Shown: piece after piece, positions 56,499-64,000 of the stretch | How positions within the stretch are numbered: position 1 is the stretch's first letter | Layout of the letters: every line of letters begins with the position of its first letter | Source of the DNA: Salinispora vitiensis | GTDB lineage: Bacteria > Actinomycetota > Actinomycetes > Mycobacteriales > Micromonosporaceae | Direction: 5' to 3' | NCBI RefSeq assembly: GCF_000378825.1 | Contig: NZ_KB900388.1 | Location: 4,905,901-4,969,900, forward strand | Length of the DNA stretch: 64,000 nt | The notes under the pieces: generated by a model | What the model saw: the letters and a program-made list of their open reading frames with translations, nothing else | What the model was told of the DNA's origin: nothing | The model's database searches: none | Program-made: the position numbers and the translations under genes

Positions 56499-56768
56499 AT
56501 GGGTGAGCCCGCCGCCGAACTCCCGATATCTGACGCCCGCGACAGCCTTGCGGATGTGGTCTCCCGCGCCCACCATGCCGGACGAATCACCTATGTCACC
56601 CGCCGCGGGCAGCGCCTCGCCGCCGTGGTCCCTGCCGAGGTGGCCGAAGCGATCGAACGAGCCGAGGACGCCGCGGACGTCGCCGCTGCCCGGGAAGCCC
56701 TCGCCCGCATCGACGCCGCCGAGGCCCCGATCCCGCTCACCCAGCTACGCGACGAGCTCGGCCTGTGA
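56499..56768 (+). CDS. Phd/YefM-family antitoxin (orphan)
   Basis: An 89-aa Phd/YefM-type protein: the N-terminal DNA-binding part is LPISDARDSLADVVSRAHHA, then GRITYVTRRGQRLAAVVPAE, and an acidic Ala-rich C-terminal helix that would neutralise a toxin. No RelE/Doc-type toxin frame follows on either strand. TTG 56475 is a possible longer start, but it falls in the palindrome. The mRNA is probably leaderless from ATG 56499. Confidence 0.85.
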   Translation: MGEPAAELPISDARDSLADVVSRAHHAGRITYVTRRGQRLAAVVPAEVAEAIERAEDAADVAAAREALARIDAAEAPIPLTQLRDELGL

Positions 56769-56772
56769 TCAC

Positions 56773-56787
56773 CCCGGCCTAGCCGGG
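56773..56787 (+). terminator. short hairpin after antitoxin gene
   Basis: CCCGGC-CTA-GCCGGG, 5 bases after the stop. The tight 3-base loop makes it a weak call. Confidence 0.35.
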
Positions 56788-56858
56788 TTGGTCGCCAGCG
56801 GGTGCCGCTGCCGGCATCCCGGCGGTGCCCCGGTTGGGCGGGATGCGCAAGGATAGGT

Positions 56859-58307
56859 ATGCCGTTCACCCCTTACCCGCGGGAGTCGTCTGTGGCTACC
56901 GACCTGACCGCTCCGGCCCGAATCCGGTCGGATGTGGCGCCGATCCAGCGGCGCACCCTGGGTCTGCTGTTCGGCACCCAGATCATCGGTGGCATCGGCG
57001 TCACCATCGGGATCGCGGTGGGGGCGCTGCTCGCCGTCCGGATCGCCGGCACCGCGGTCGCCGGTCTGACCCAGAGCGCCGCCGTGGTGGGCGCCGCGCT
57101 GCTCGCCATCCCGATCACCCGGATCATGAACGGGTACGGGCGTCGTCCGGGACTGGTCGTCGCCTACCTGGTCGGCGCGGCCGGCGCGGTTTTGGTGGTG
57201 CTCGCCGCGGTCACCCGGATCGTGCCGCTGCTCTTCCTCGGCAGTCTGCTGTTCGGAGGCGGCACCGCCGCGAACCTCCAAGCCCGGTACGCCGCGGTGG
57301 ACCTCGCCGAGCCGGCCCGTCGAGGCCGGCAGCTCGCCCTGATCGTCTGGGCCACCACCATCGGGGCGGTGGCCGCGCCGAACTTCGCGGCGCTCGCCGA
57401 CACGGTCACCGGCGGGTGGGGGCTGCCCCCACTGGCCGGCCCGTTCGCGTTCAGCGCCGCCGCCTTCGTGCTGGCCGCCGGCGTGCTCTTCGCACTGCTG
57501 CGGCCCGACCCGCTGCGCACCGCGCGCCGGCTGGCGGCAGCCGAGCCGGCGGTCGCCCCGCCGCCCGTGGCCGCTCCGGTCACCGCCGCCCCCTCGACCG
57601 CTGGGCTCCCGGCGGCCGAGCCCACATCGCCCCCGAGTCCGGTGGCCGCACCCACGTCGCCCCCGGGACCGGTGGTCCGGCGGGGCGCGGGGATGCGGGC
57701 GGCTTGGCGGGTGGTCCGCGACCGCCCGGCGGCCCGGCTCGGCGTCGCGGCGGTGGCGGTGGGGCACGCGGTGATGGTGGCGGTGATGTCGATGACCCCG
57801 GTACGGCTCGGCGAGTCGCACGGCGACGCGGACGTCCTACGGGTGGTCGGGATCGTGCTGAGCCTGCACATCGCCGGCATGTACGCGCTGGCCCCGCTGG
57901 TGGGCTGGCTCGCCGACCGGCTCGGTCGGCCGGCGGTCATCCTCGGCGGGGTGGGACTGCTGCTCGCTGCCTGCGCCGTCGCCGGCACCGCCGGCCACCA
58001 CACGCCGCTGCTCACGGTGGGTCTGGTCCTGCTCGGGCTGGGCTGGTCCGGCACGATGGTGGGCGGCTCCACCCTGCTGTCGGAGTCGGTGCCGGCGGCG
58101 GTGCGGCCGAGTGTGCAGGGCTTCTCCGATCTGACCATGGGGCTTGCTGGCGCCAGCGCCGCCGCGGTCAGCGGGTTCGTCATGCGGGCGGCCGGCTATC
58201 CGGTGCTCACCCTGCTGGCGGCGATCGTGGTGGTGCCGTTGGTGGCGTTAGCGTTACGTCGGGGGCCCGCCGGGGTGCCCGACCGGGAGGATGACACGTG
58301 CGGCTGA
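56859..58307 (+). CDS. MFS transporter
   Basis: A 482-aa transporter. Motif-like regions: RIMNGYGRRPGLVVAYLVGA between helices 2 and 3 and GWLADRLGRPAVILGGVGLL between helices 8 and 9. A long Pro/Ala linker (residues ~220-270, including PSPVAAPTSPPGPVV) separates two six-helix halves. ATG 56859 has AAGGA about 8 bases upstream; GTG 56892 with GGGAG is an alternative. It overlaps the following DUF3046 gene by 10 bases. Confidence 0.85.
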   Translation: MPFTPYPRESSVATDLTAPARIRSDVAPIQRRTLGLLFGTQIIGGIGVTIGIAVGALLAVRIAGTAVAGLTQSAAVVGAALLAIPITRIMNGYGRRPGLVVAYLVGAAGAVLVVLAAVTRIVPLLFLGSLLFGGGTAANLQARYAAVDLAEPARRGRQLALIVWATTIGAVAAPNFAALADTVTGGWGLPPLAGPFAFSAAAFVLAAGVLFALLRPDPLRTARRLAAAEPAVAPPPVAAPVTAAPSTAGLPAAEPTSPPSPVAAPTSPPGPVVRRGAGMRAAWRVVRDRPAARLGVAAVAVGHAVMVAVMSMTPVRLGESHGDADVLRVVGIVLSLHIAGMYALAPLVGWLADRLGRPAVILGGVGLLLAACAVAGTAGHHTPLLTVGLVLLGLGWSGTMVGGSTLLSESVPAAVRPSVQGFSDLTMGLAGASAAAVSGFVMRAAGYPVLTLLAAIVVVPLVALALRRGPAGVPDREDDTCG

Positions 58308-58498
58308 CCGACTTTTGGACGCGGCTGGAGGAGACGTTCGGGCCGGGCTACGCGGCCAGCATCGCCAGCGACCAGGTCCTGGCGCCCCTCGGCGAGCGGA
58401 CCATCGAGCAGGCACTCGCGGCGGGGGAGGAGACCCACGTCGTGTGGCGTGCGGTGGTCGCCGCCTACCCGGACCGGGTGCCGGCGCGGCTCCGTTGA
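58298..58498 (+). CDS. DUF3046 protein
   Basis: A 66-aa protein beginning RLTDFWTRLEETFGPGYAAS, with HVVWRAVVAAYPDRVPARLR at the end. DUF3046 genes sit directly upstream of recA throughout actinobacteria; the function is unknown. GTG 58298 overlaps the MFS gene. Confidence 0.9.
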   Translation: MRLTDFWTRLEETFGPGYAASIASDQVLAPLGERTIEQALAAGEETHVVWRAVVAAYPDRVPARLR

Positions 58499-58536
58499 GC
58501 AGTCATTTCGTTACGCTCGCGGGTCGTGCCACCGCT

Positions 58537-58550
58537 CGTACACCTGTTCG
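58537..58550. promoter_or_regulatory. LexA (SOS) box upstream of recA
   Basis: CGTACACCTGTTCG differs by one arm base from the actinobacterial LexA pattern CGAAC-N4-GTTCG. TATTGT (58553-58558), a good -10, begins 2 bases after it, so LexA would block this promoter. Confidence 0.65.
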
Positions 58551-58606
58551 GCTATTGTCCACAGCGAGGCGCTCGTCCACAGCTCACGGCATGGTCGCTG
58601 GTGTTC

Positions 58607-58628
58607 TGTCGGACCATGCGCCTAGCGT
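58607..58628 (+). promoter_or_regulatory. PafBC (RecA-NDp)-type promoter of recA
   Basis: TGTCGG (58607-58612) and TG three bases on, then CTAGCGT with -10 TAGCGT at 58623-58628. The spacing equals that of the mycobacterial recA RecA-independent promoter. The predicted start falls at GTG 58635. Confidence 0.65.
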
Positions 58629-58679
58629 GTCCGCGTGACGCGAAGCTCAGCGAAGTCGGCGAAGGCAGGGGTAGCGACG

Positions 58680-59726
58680 ATGGCGGCAGTGCCTGATCGG
58701 GAGAGGGCACTCGACCTTGCTCTCGCTCAGATCGACAAACAGTTCGGCAAGGGTTCGGTGATGCGACTGGGGGAGCGCCCGGTCGTGCAGACCGCGGTGG
58801 TTCCGACCGGGTCCATCGCGTTGGATGTGGCCCTCGGCGTGGGTGGCCTGCCCCGGGGGCGGGTCATCGAGGTCTACGGCCCGGAGAGCAGCGGTAAGAC
58901 GACGGTGGCGCTGCACGCGGTGGCCAACGCCCAGCGGGCCGGCGGCATCGCCGCCTTCGTTGACGCCGAGCACGCCCTCGACCCGGAATACGCCCGGGCC
59001 CTCGGCGTCGACACCGACGCCCTGCTGGTCTCCCAGCCGGACACCGGCGAGCAGGCGCTGGAGATCGCGGACATGCTGGTCCGCTCCGGTGCGCTCGACA
59101 TTATCGTGATCGACTCGGTGGCCGCGCTGGTGCCGCGCGCCGAGATCGAGGGTGAGATGGGCGACAGCCACGTGGGTCTCCAGGCCCGGCTGATGAGCCA
59201 GGCCCTGCGCAAGATGACCGGTGTGCTCAGTCACACCGGCACGACGGCGGTCTTCATCAACCAGCTCCGCGAGAAGATCGGCGTCATGTTCGGCAGCCCC
59301 GAGACCACCACCGGTGGGCGGGCGCTGAAGTTCTACGCCTCGGTCCGGCTCGACGTGCGCCGCATCGAGAGCCTCAAGGACGGCACCGACGTGGTCGGTA
59401 ACCGCACCCGGGTCAAGGTCGTGAAGAACAAGGTGGCCGCGCCGTTCAAGCAGGCCGAGTTCGACATCATGTACGGCAAGGGGATCTCCCGCGAGGGGTC
59501 GCTGATCGACGTCGGCGTCGAGCAGGCGATCATCCGGAAGTCCGGCGCGTGGTACACCTACGAGGGCGATCAGCTCGGCCAGGGCAAGGAGAAGGCCCGC
59601 GAGTTCCTTCGGGAGAACCCGGACGTGGCCGCCGAGATCGAGAAGAAGATCCTGGAGAAGCTCGGCGTCGGTGCCGGCGCGGGTGACGCCGCTGGCGGTC
59701 CGGAGTTGCCGCCGGTCGACTTCTGA
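58680..59726 (+). CDS. recA: recombinase RecA
   Basis: A 348-aa strand-exchange ATPase. Walker A is GPESSGKTTVALHA (~67), LDIIVIDSVAALVPRAEIEG is Walker B/L1 and FINQLREKIGVMFGSPETTT is the L2 region. ATG 58680 (MAAVPDRERALDLAL) matches other actinobacterial RecA starts and has AGGGG upstream. GTG 58635 is in frame, adds 15 residues (MTRSSAKSAKAGVAT) and lies 6 bases after the PafBC-type -10, so a leaderless longer form may be made after damage. recX follows after 10 bases. Confidence 0.96.
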   Translation: MAAVPDRERALDLALAQIDKQFGKGSVMRLGERPVVQTAVVPTGSIALDVALGVGGLPRGRVIEVYGPESSGKTTVALHAVANAQRAGGIAAFVDAEHALDPEYARALGVDTDALLVSQPDTGEQALEIADMLVRSGALDIIVIDSVAALVPRAEIEGEMGDSHVGLQARLMSQALRKMTGVLSHTGTTAVFINQLREKIGVMFGSPETTTGGRALKFYASVRLDVRRIESLKDGTDVVGNRTRVKVVKNKVAAPFKQAEFDIMYGKGISREGSLIDVGVEQAIIRKSGAWYTYEGDQLGQGKEKAREFLRENPDVAAEIEKKILEKLGVGAGAGDAAGGPELPPVDF

Positions 59727-59736
59727 GTAACGGCCG

Positions 59737-60396
59737 GTGACGTCACGACGAGCCCGTGCGGGGCGGGGGTGGGACGCCAGCCCACCGCGCACGGGTGACG
59801 CCGCCGCGGCGGCCCCCCGCCGCGGCCGACGTAACGCCGACGCCGCGACCAGCTCGGCCTCGCCCACGGACGAGGCCGAGCTGGCGCGGGAGCTCTGCCT
59901 GCGGCAGCTCGCCGTGCGTCCGCGTACCCGGGCCGAGCTGGCCCGGGCGCTGACCCGGCGAGGCATCTCGGCGGAGGTCGCCACCGCGGTCCTCGACCGC
60001 TACGACGAGGTCGGCATGATCGATGACGCGGCCTTCGCGCGGGCCTGGGTCTCCAGCCGGCACGCCGGCCGTGGCCTCGCCCGCCGTGCCCTCGCCACCG
60101 AGCTGCGTCAACGTGGCGTCGATGGTGACGTGGCGAAGGCCGCGCTCGGCGAGCTGGACGACGAGACCGAGGCGGAGACGGCCCGTGCCCTGGCGGAGCG
60201 GAAGCTGCGCGCCACCCGGGGCGAGCCGGACGCGGTGTTTCGGCGACTGGTCGGCATGCTGGCCCGCAAGGGCTACTCGCCGGGGGTGGCGATTCGGGCG
60301 GTGAAGGAGGCGCTCGCGGCGCAGAGCGCCGAGGCGGCCGAGTTCGCGGAGCAGATCGACGCCGAGGCGCTCAGCGACGTCGAGGTCGATCCCTGA
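59737..60396 (+). CDS. recX: regulatory protein RecX
   Basis: A 219-aa RecA modulator of three-helix repeats. The first conserved repeat is LCLRQLAVRPRTRAELARAL, then YDEVGMIDDAAFARAWVSSR and a last block LVGMLARKGYSPGVAIRAVK. The N-terminal ~45 residues are Ala/Arg-rich and variable. GTG 59737 is the first plausible start after recA; co-transcription is expected. Confidence 0.93.
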   Translation: MTSRRARAGRGWDASPPRTGDAAAAAPRRGRRNADAATSSASPTDEAELARELCLRQLAVRPRTRAELARALTRRGISAEVATAVLDRYDEVGMIDDAAFARAWVSSRHAGRGLARRALATELRQRGVDGDVAKAALGELDDETEAETARALAERKLRATRGEPDAVFRRLVGMLARKGYSPGVAIRAVKEALAAQSAEAAEFAEQIDAEALSDVEVDP

Positions 60397-60536
60397 CCGA
60401 GGGCTTACGTGGCTGCTTGTCGCAGTCACGCCAACCAAAGGCAATCGCGTCCCTTTTAGTGGTTTTATCCGATCACCCACTAGCGCTGCGTAACGCTGTA
60501 AATTCTCTCCGTTCGGATGTAATGATCATGGTTTCC

Positions 60537-60566
60537 TTGACCGGACCGGCTCCGGGGACCTAGCCT
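60537..60566 (+). promoter_or_regulatory. sigma70-type promoter TTGACC-N18-TAGCCT
   Basis: TTGACC (60537-60542), an 18-base spacer and TAGCCT (60561-60566) form the best housekeeping promoter in the window. The start would be near 60573, giving a leader of about 277 nt before the leader ORF. Gap 60397-60536 shows nothing else clear apart from an AT-rich stretch. Confidence 0.6.
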
Positions 60567-60668
60567 CGCCATAAGGCTCACATTGCCCGACCAGCGCAGG
60601 CAAAGCGCACAACATAGATCGCGTAACAGAACCGCATCACTTTGGCCGATTCGTTGGCCCTGTGTCAG

Positions 60669-60736
60669 CTCCGGACCCGGCCGGTCCGGAGTCGACGCGA
60701 CAACTGCAGCTGCCGTCGGCAGTGCCGCCGCGGCAC
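60669..60736 (+). promoter_or_regulatory. three consecutive hairpins in the RNase Y leader
   Basis: CTCCGGACC/GGTCCGGAG with loop CGGCC (60669-60691), CTGCC/GGCAG (60710-60722) and GTGCCG/CGGCAC (60722-60736). The first has 9 perfect pairs. They lie between the promoter and the leader ORF. Confidence 0.55.
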
Positions 60737-60849
60737 CGTCGACGGGAGGGCTCCCCTTTCGGTCAGCCGCTCCGGTCGGGCGTCCAGAGCCGCGGGAGCG
60801 CGCCCACCGCACGTTTGCTGGCGGCGCGACGGTCAAGGGGAGGCGCGCG

Positions 60850-60888
60850 ATGGCGAGGCGGCAGGGGTCGACAGGAAATTCCCCATGA
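60850..60888 (+). CDS. 12-codon leader ORF coupled to RNase Y
   Basis: ATG 60850 is preceded by AAGGGGAGG 6 bases upstream, the strongest Shine-Dalgarno nearby. It encodes MARRQGSTGNSP and stops with TGA 60886-60888, overlapping the RNase Y start as ATGA. The length and coupling suggest a leader peptide or a translation-coupling device rather than a functional protein. Confidence 0.55.
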   Translation: MARRQGSTGNSP

Positions 60889-62651
60889 GCGGGCTCGACG
60901 CGGTCCTCCTGGTGGCCGTCCTGCTGCTCACCGTCGTCGTGGTCGGTGCGGTGCTGATCGGCATCCGGGCCGTCCGCGGCATCGCCGGCACCTCGCGCCC
61001 CGAGGACCCGGCCTTCATCGCGGAGAAAGACCGCCAGGAGCAGTCCCTCGCCGCGCTGCGGTCGGCCGCTGACGAGGCGAACAGCACCATCGACGCGGCG
61101 AAGTCCGCCGCCGCCGCGGCCCGCACCGAAGCCGCCGCCGCCCGCGCCGAGGCCAAGGCCGCCCGTGCCGAAGCCCGGCGGGTGCTCGACGGTGCCCGCG
61201 CCGAAGCCGACACCATCCTGGAACGGGTACACAAGCAGGCCGAGGCCGAAGCCGAACAGCTCCGGACCGCTGCCCGGCGCGGCGGAGAACGGGAAGCCGC
61301 CGTCCTCGCCGCGACCACCCGGGAACAGGCGGCCGAGGTGGAGCGGCGGGCCGCCCGGATGGACGACCGGGAGCGGCTGCACACCGAGGAGGTCGAGCGG
61401 CTCGCCGAGCGGGACCGCCAGCTCGGCGCCGCCAACGCCGCTCTGGAGGCCCGGGAGTTGGCACTCGCCGAGCGGGACCAGGAGCTGGAACAGGCCGAGC
61501 AGCAGCGCCGCCGCGAGCTGGAGCGGGTCGCGGGGCTCACCGCGGAGGCGGCCCGCGGCGAGCTGGTCGAGGCGATCGAGGCGCAGGCCAAGCGGGAGGC
61601 CGCGCTGCTCGTACGGGACATCGAGGCTGAGGCGCGCAGCACGGGCGAGGAGCGCGCCCGGCACATCGTGGTCGACGCCATTCAGCGGGTGGCCAGTGAG
61701 CAGACCGCGGAGAGCGTGGTCAGCGTCCTGCACCTGCCCGGCGACGAGATGAAGGGTCGGATCATCGGTCGGGAGGGGCGCAACATCCGCACCTTCGAAT
61801 CGGTCACCGGAGTCAACCTGATCATCGACGACACCCCGGAGGCGGTGTTGCTCTCCTGCTTCGACCCGGTGCGTCGGGAGGTCGGCCGGCTCACCCTGGA
61901 GAAGCTCGTCCTGGACGGGCGGATCCATCCGCACCGCATCGAGGAGGTGTACGACCTGGCCCGGCAGGAGGTGGCGCAGCTCTGCCAGCGTGCCGCCGAG
62001 GATGCCCTGGTCGAGGTCGGCATCACCGAGATCCACCCCGAGCTGGTCGGCCTGCTGGGCCGGCTGCGCTACCGCACCTCGTACGGGCAGAACGTGCTCA
62101 AGCACCTCGTTGAGAGCGCTCACATCGCCGGGATCATGGCCGCTGAGCTGCAGCTGGACGTGCCAACGATCAAACGGTGCGCGTTCCTGCACGACATCGG
62201 CAAGGCGCTCACCCACGAGGTCGAGGGCAGCCACGCCATCGTCGGTGCTGATGTCGCCCGCCGGTACGGCGAGAGCGAGGACGTCGTGCACGCCATCGAG
62301 GCGCACCACAACGAGGTGCCGCCGCAGACCGTCGAGGCGGTGCTCACCCAGGCCTCGGATGCCTGCTCCGGGGGGCGGCCGGGGGCGCGCCGGGAGAGCC
62401 TGGAGGCGTACGTGCGGCGGCTGGAGCGGATCGAGGAGATCGCGGGGGGCAAGCTCGGCGTGGAGCGGGTCTTCGCGATGCAGGCGGGCCGGGAGGTCCG
62501 GGTGATGGTGCGGCCGGATGACGTTGACGACATCAGCGCCTCCGTGCTGGCCCGCGACGTGGCCAAGCAGATCGAGGAGGAGCTGACCTATCCGGGGCAG
62601 ATCCGGGTCACCGTGGTCCGGGAGTCCCGGGTCACCGAGATCGCCCGCTGA
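60885..62651 (+). CDS. rny: ribonuclease Y
   Basis: A 588-aa membrane-anchored endoribonuclease. An N-terminal helix (LDAVLLVAVLLLTVVVVGAV) is followed by a long Ala/Glu/Arg coiled coil (~35-270), a KH domain (GRIIGREGRNIRTFESVTGV, ~290) and an HD domain with HDIGKA near 436 and EAHHNEVPPQT. ATG 60885 has AGGAAA upstream and overlaps the leader ORF; the frame open to 60642 is leader sequence. RNase Y downstream of recA-recX is the usual actinobacterial position. Confidence 0.94.
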   Translation: MSGLDAVLLVAVLLLTVVVVGAVLIGIRAVRGIAGTSRPEDPAFIAEKDRQEQSLAALRSAADEANSTIDAAKSAAAAARTEAAAARAEAKAARAEARRVLDGARAEADTILERVHKQAEAEAEQLRTAARRGGEREAAVLAATTREQAAEVERRAARMDDRERLHTEEVERLAERDRQLGAANAALEARELALAERDQELEQAEQQRRRELERVAGLTAEAARGELVEAIEAQAKREAALLVRDIEAEARSTGEERARHIVVDAIQRVASEQTAESVVSVLHLPGDEMKGRIIGREGRNIRTFESVTGVNLIIDDTPEAVLLSCFDPVRREVGRLTLEKLVLDGRIHPHRIEEVYDLARQEVAQLCQRAAEDALVEVGITEIHPELVGLLGRLRYRTSYGQNVLKHLVESAHIAGIMAAELQLDVPTIKRCAFLHDIGKALTHEVEGSHAIVGADVARRYGESEDVVHAIEAHHNEVPPQTVEAVLTQASDACSGGRPGARRESLEAYVRRLERIEEIAGGKLGVERVFAMQAGREVRVMVRPDDVDDISASVLARDVAKQIEEELTYPGQIRVTVVRESRVTEIAR

Positions 62652-62653
62652 CT

Positions 62654-62693
62654 GCGTTGTGCCGGCCGCGCCAGCGTTGTGCCGGGTGCGCCA
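62654..62693. repeat. 20-bp tandem duplication after RNase Y
   Basis: GCGTTGTGCCGG starts both copies (62654 and 62674), and 18 of 20 positions agree. The 261-base gap 62652-62912 contains no supported gene. Confidence 0.5.
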
Positions 62694-62804
62694 CGGCGTG
62701 GCGGCGGAAGCCGGTCGCGGCGCCGGTCCGACCAGGTGTCGTCCAGCGGGGGAGCTGGTTGACGCCGACTACCGGAGCTGGTCTGCGTCGGTGGGACCCT
62801 CAGC

Positions 62805-62835
62805 GCCCCCTCGGTCGATGCAACGCCGAGGGGGC
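62805..62835. terminator. strong 10-bp bidirectional terminator
   Basis: GCCCCCTCGG (62805-62814) pairs perfectly with CCGAGGGGGC (62826-62835) around an 11-base loop, between convergent RNase Y and ABC permease genes. Confidence 0.65.
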
Positions 62836-62912
62836 AGGGTCGGGGCTGGTCACCCGGGTCGAGCCCGGAGCCGTGCCGGATCTGTCGTCCCGGGCCGGCC
62901 CGATGAGCTTGT

Positions 62913-63809
62913 TCAGCCCTGCGGGTTGGTGGCCGTCGTGCCGCCCTCCGGGGCGGAGCCGGCGGTAGCGGCCAGCCGTGGTCGTTTGGCGGACCGAGCA
63001 CCACGGGTGCCGGTGCGCCGATCGAGCCAGCCGGCGAGGGCGGTGAGCAGCGAGTTGATCACGATGTAGATGACGGCCACGACCATCGCTGCCGCCAGGA
63101 TGTTGCCGTAGTTGGCCGCGAGGTCGTTGACGCCGCGCTGCAGCAGCTCCGGGTAGGCCACGATGTAGCCGAGGGCGGTGTCCTTGAGCAGCACCACGAG
63201 CTGGCTGACGATGATCGGGAGCATCGCGCGGGCGGCCTGTGGCATCAGGATGAGCTGCATGACCTGGCTCTTGCGCATGCCGATCGCGTAGGCGGCCTCG
63301 GACTGGCCGCCCGGCAGGGAGCGGATGCCGGCCCGGAACGCCTCGGCCAGCACCGACCCGTTGTAGAGGGTCAGGCCGATCACCACGGCCCAGAACGCCG
63401 GCACTGGACCCTGGATGAGGAACGGCACACCGTAGAAGATGAAGAAGATCATCAGCAGGAGCGGGACCGCGCGGAAGAACTCCACGATCGCGCCCGCCGG
63501 AACGCTGATCCACCAGTGCTCAGAGAGCCGGCCGACCGCGAAGAGGAGGCCGAAGGCGAGCGAGAGAACCATGCCGACCGCCGCCGCCTCCAGCGTGGCC
63601 TGGAGGCCGGGGAGGATGAACTGGGTCCAGGTCTTCGCTTCGGTGAACGGGGTCCAGAGCGAGGATTCCCACTGGCCGGCGGCGTCGAACTTCGAGTAGA
63701 TCCACCAGAGCAGCGCCACCAGCCCGACGGCGAAGACGACGCCGAGAACGTGGCTGCGGAGCCGGGCCCGGGGGCCCGGGTGGTCGTAGAGGACGGAGCT
63801 AGAGCTCAT
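62913..63809 (-). CDS. glutamate-type amino-acid ABC transporter permease (GluD-like)
   Basis: A 298-aa His/Glu/Gln-family permease with about six helices. The family start GLQATLEAAAVGMVLSLAFG and the ATPase-docking EAA loop EAAYAIGMRKSQVMQLILMP are clear. EFFRAVPLLLMIFFIFYGVP is also typical. The N-terminal 60 residues and C-terminal tail are longer than in E. coli GltK. ATG 63809 overlaps the upstream permease stop (TGATG). Confidence 0.92.
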   Translation of the reverse strand: MSSSSVLYDHPGPRARLRSHVLGVVFAVGLVALLWWIYSKFDAAGQWESSLWTPFTEAKTWTQFILPGLQATLEAAAVGMVLSLAFGLLFAVGRLSEHWWISVPAGAIVEFFRAVPLLLMIFFIFYGVPFLIQGPVPAFWAVVIGLTLYNGSVLAEAFRAGIRSLPGGQSEAAYAIGMRKSQVMQLILMPQAARAMLPIIVSQLVVLLKDTALGYIVAYPELLQRGVNDLAANYGNILAAAMVVAVIYIVINSLLTALAGWLDRRTGTRGARSAKRPRLAATAGSAPEGGTTATNPQG

Positions 63810-64000
63810 CAGCGCTTCACCGCCAGGCGATTGGCCAGCCAGCCGAAGAGGTAGCCGGTGGGGATGAGGAGCGCGGCGAAGGTGCCGGCGAAGACTAGGA
63901 AGATCGGGATCACCGCGTCGCCGTTCTCGTTCAGCAGATCCTTCATGACGCTCGAGGCCTCAATCACCCCGATGGTGCCGACGATCGTGGCGTTCTTGCA
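63809..64000 (-). CDS. glutamate-type amino-acid ABC transporter permease (GluC-like), C-terminal part
   Basis: Only the last 63 residues are in the window. They read TIVGTIGVIEASSVMKDLLN, a segment (VIPIFLVFAGTFAALLIPTG) that is a membrane helix, and the end WLANRLAVKR. The end matches the C-terminus of a GluC-type permease. Overlap with the next permease gene supports one operon for a two-permease importer. Confidence 0.85.
   Translation of the reverse strand, partial: CKNATIVGTIGVIEASSVMKDLLNENGDAVIPIFLVFAGTFAALLIPTGYLFGWLANRLAVKR

Noticed and set aside
58647..59984. Minus-strand frame of 445 codons over recA and recX
   Set aside because: Antisense to two certain genes.
60480..62309. Minus-strand frame of 609 codons over RNase Y
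   Set aside because: Shadow of the coiled-coil and KH/HD coding sequence.

Overview
The window is high-GC actinobacterial chromosome, dense in genes and rich in GTG starts. The order truB-ribF-rpsO-pnp-M16 peptidase-dapB-thyX-dapA-RNase J-ftsK-rimO-pgsA-pncC-clgR-pspA-DUF3046-recA-recX-RNase Y, together with Spo0M, DUF2752 and XRE/DUF397 genes, points to Micromonosporaceae, most likely Salinispora or Micromonospora. This is an inference from gene content; no database was searched. I saw no tRNA, rRNA, IS element, phage or CRISPR array.

Layout. 1-7705: translation and RNA genes (truB, ribF, rpsO, pnp), an M16 protease and dapB. 7742-11403: a GNAT acetyltransferase, a GT87 mannosyltransferase-like protein, an AlkX/YcaQ-type DNA glycosylase and a DUF2752 protein. 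11684-15150: thyX, dapA and RNase J. 15186-17293: two coupled YbjN-domain genes. 17406-24187: ftsK, a sugE/gdx-type exporter divergent from an ornithine cyclodeaminase homologue, rimO, pgsA and pncC. 24389-26667: a clgR-pspA-pspM-like envelope-stress operon. 26704-30378: a very large multicopper-oxidase-like protein with three FN3 domains whose copper ligands look lost. 30770-37138: a minus-strand operon of helicase lhr, SAM hydrolase (DUF62) and nei2. 37302-41354: a small unknown protein, two overlapping CNNM/CorC-type transporters behind a structured leader, and Spo0M. 41400-45317: a LysE exporter, an MFS exporter and a secreted GDPD-CBM protein. 45422-49019: a WhiJ-like cassette of small proteins, an XRE-DUF5753 regulator and DUF397, with a decayed paralogue fragment, then a secreted beta-helix protein. 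49124-56405: an AlsS-like acetolactate synthase, an OmpR/histidine kinase pair, a DUF2993 protein and an MMPL transporter. 56499-60396: an orphan Phd/YefM antitoxin, an MFS protein, DUF3046, recA and recX. 60850-62651: a 12-codon leader ORF coupled to RNase Y. 62913-64000: two glutamate-type ABC permeases, the second cut by the edge.

Two regulatory themes recur. First, at least ten genes have a TANNNT -10 element only 6-8 nt before the start codon, as expected for leaderless mRNAs. Second, DNA-repair genes stand out: recA has a near-perfect LexA box plus a PafBC (RecA-NDp)-type promoter with canonical spacing, and weaker PafBC-like matches precede the alkX-type glycosylase and lhr. The most promising candidates for something undescribed are the ligand-less pseudo-multicopper oxidase with FN3 tail, the three-hairpin leader whose last hairpin overlaps the start codon of the first CNNM transporter, and the structured leader plus leader peptide of RNase Y.
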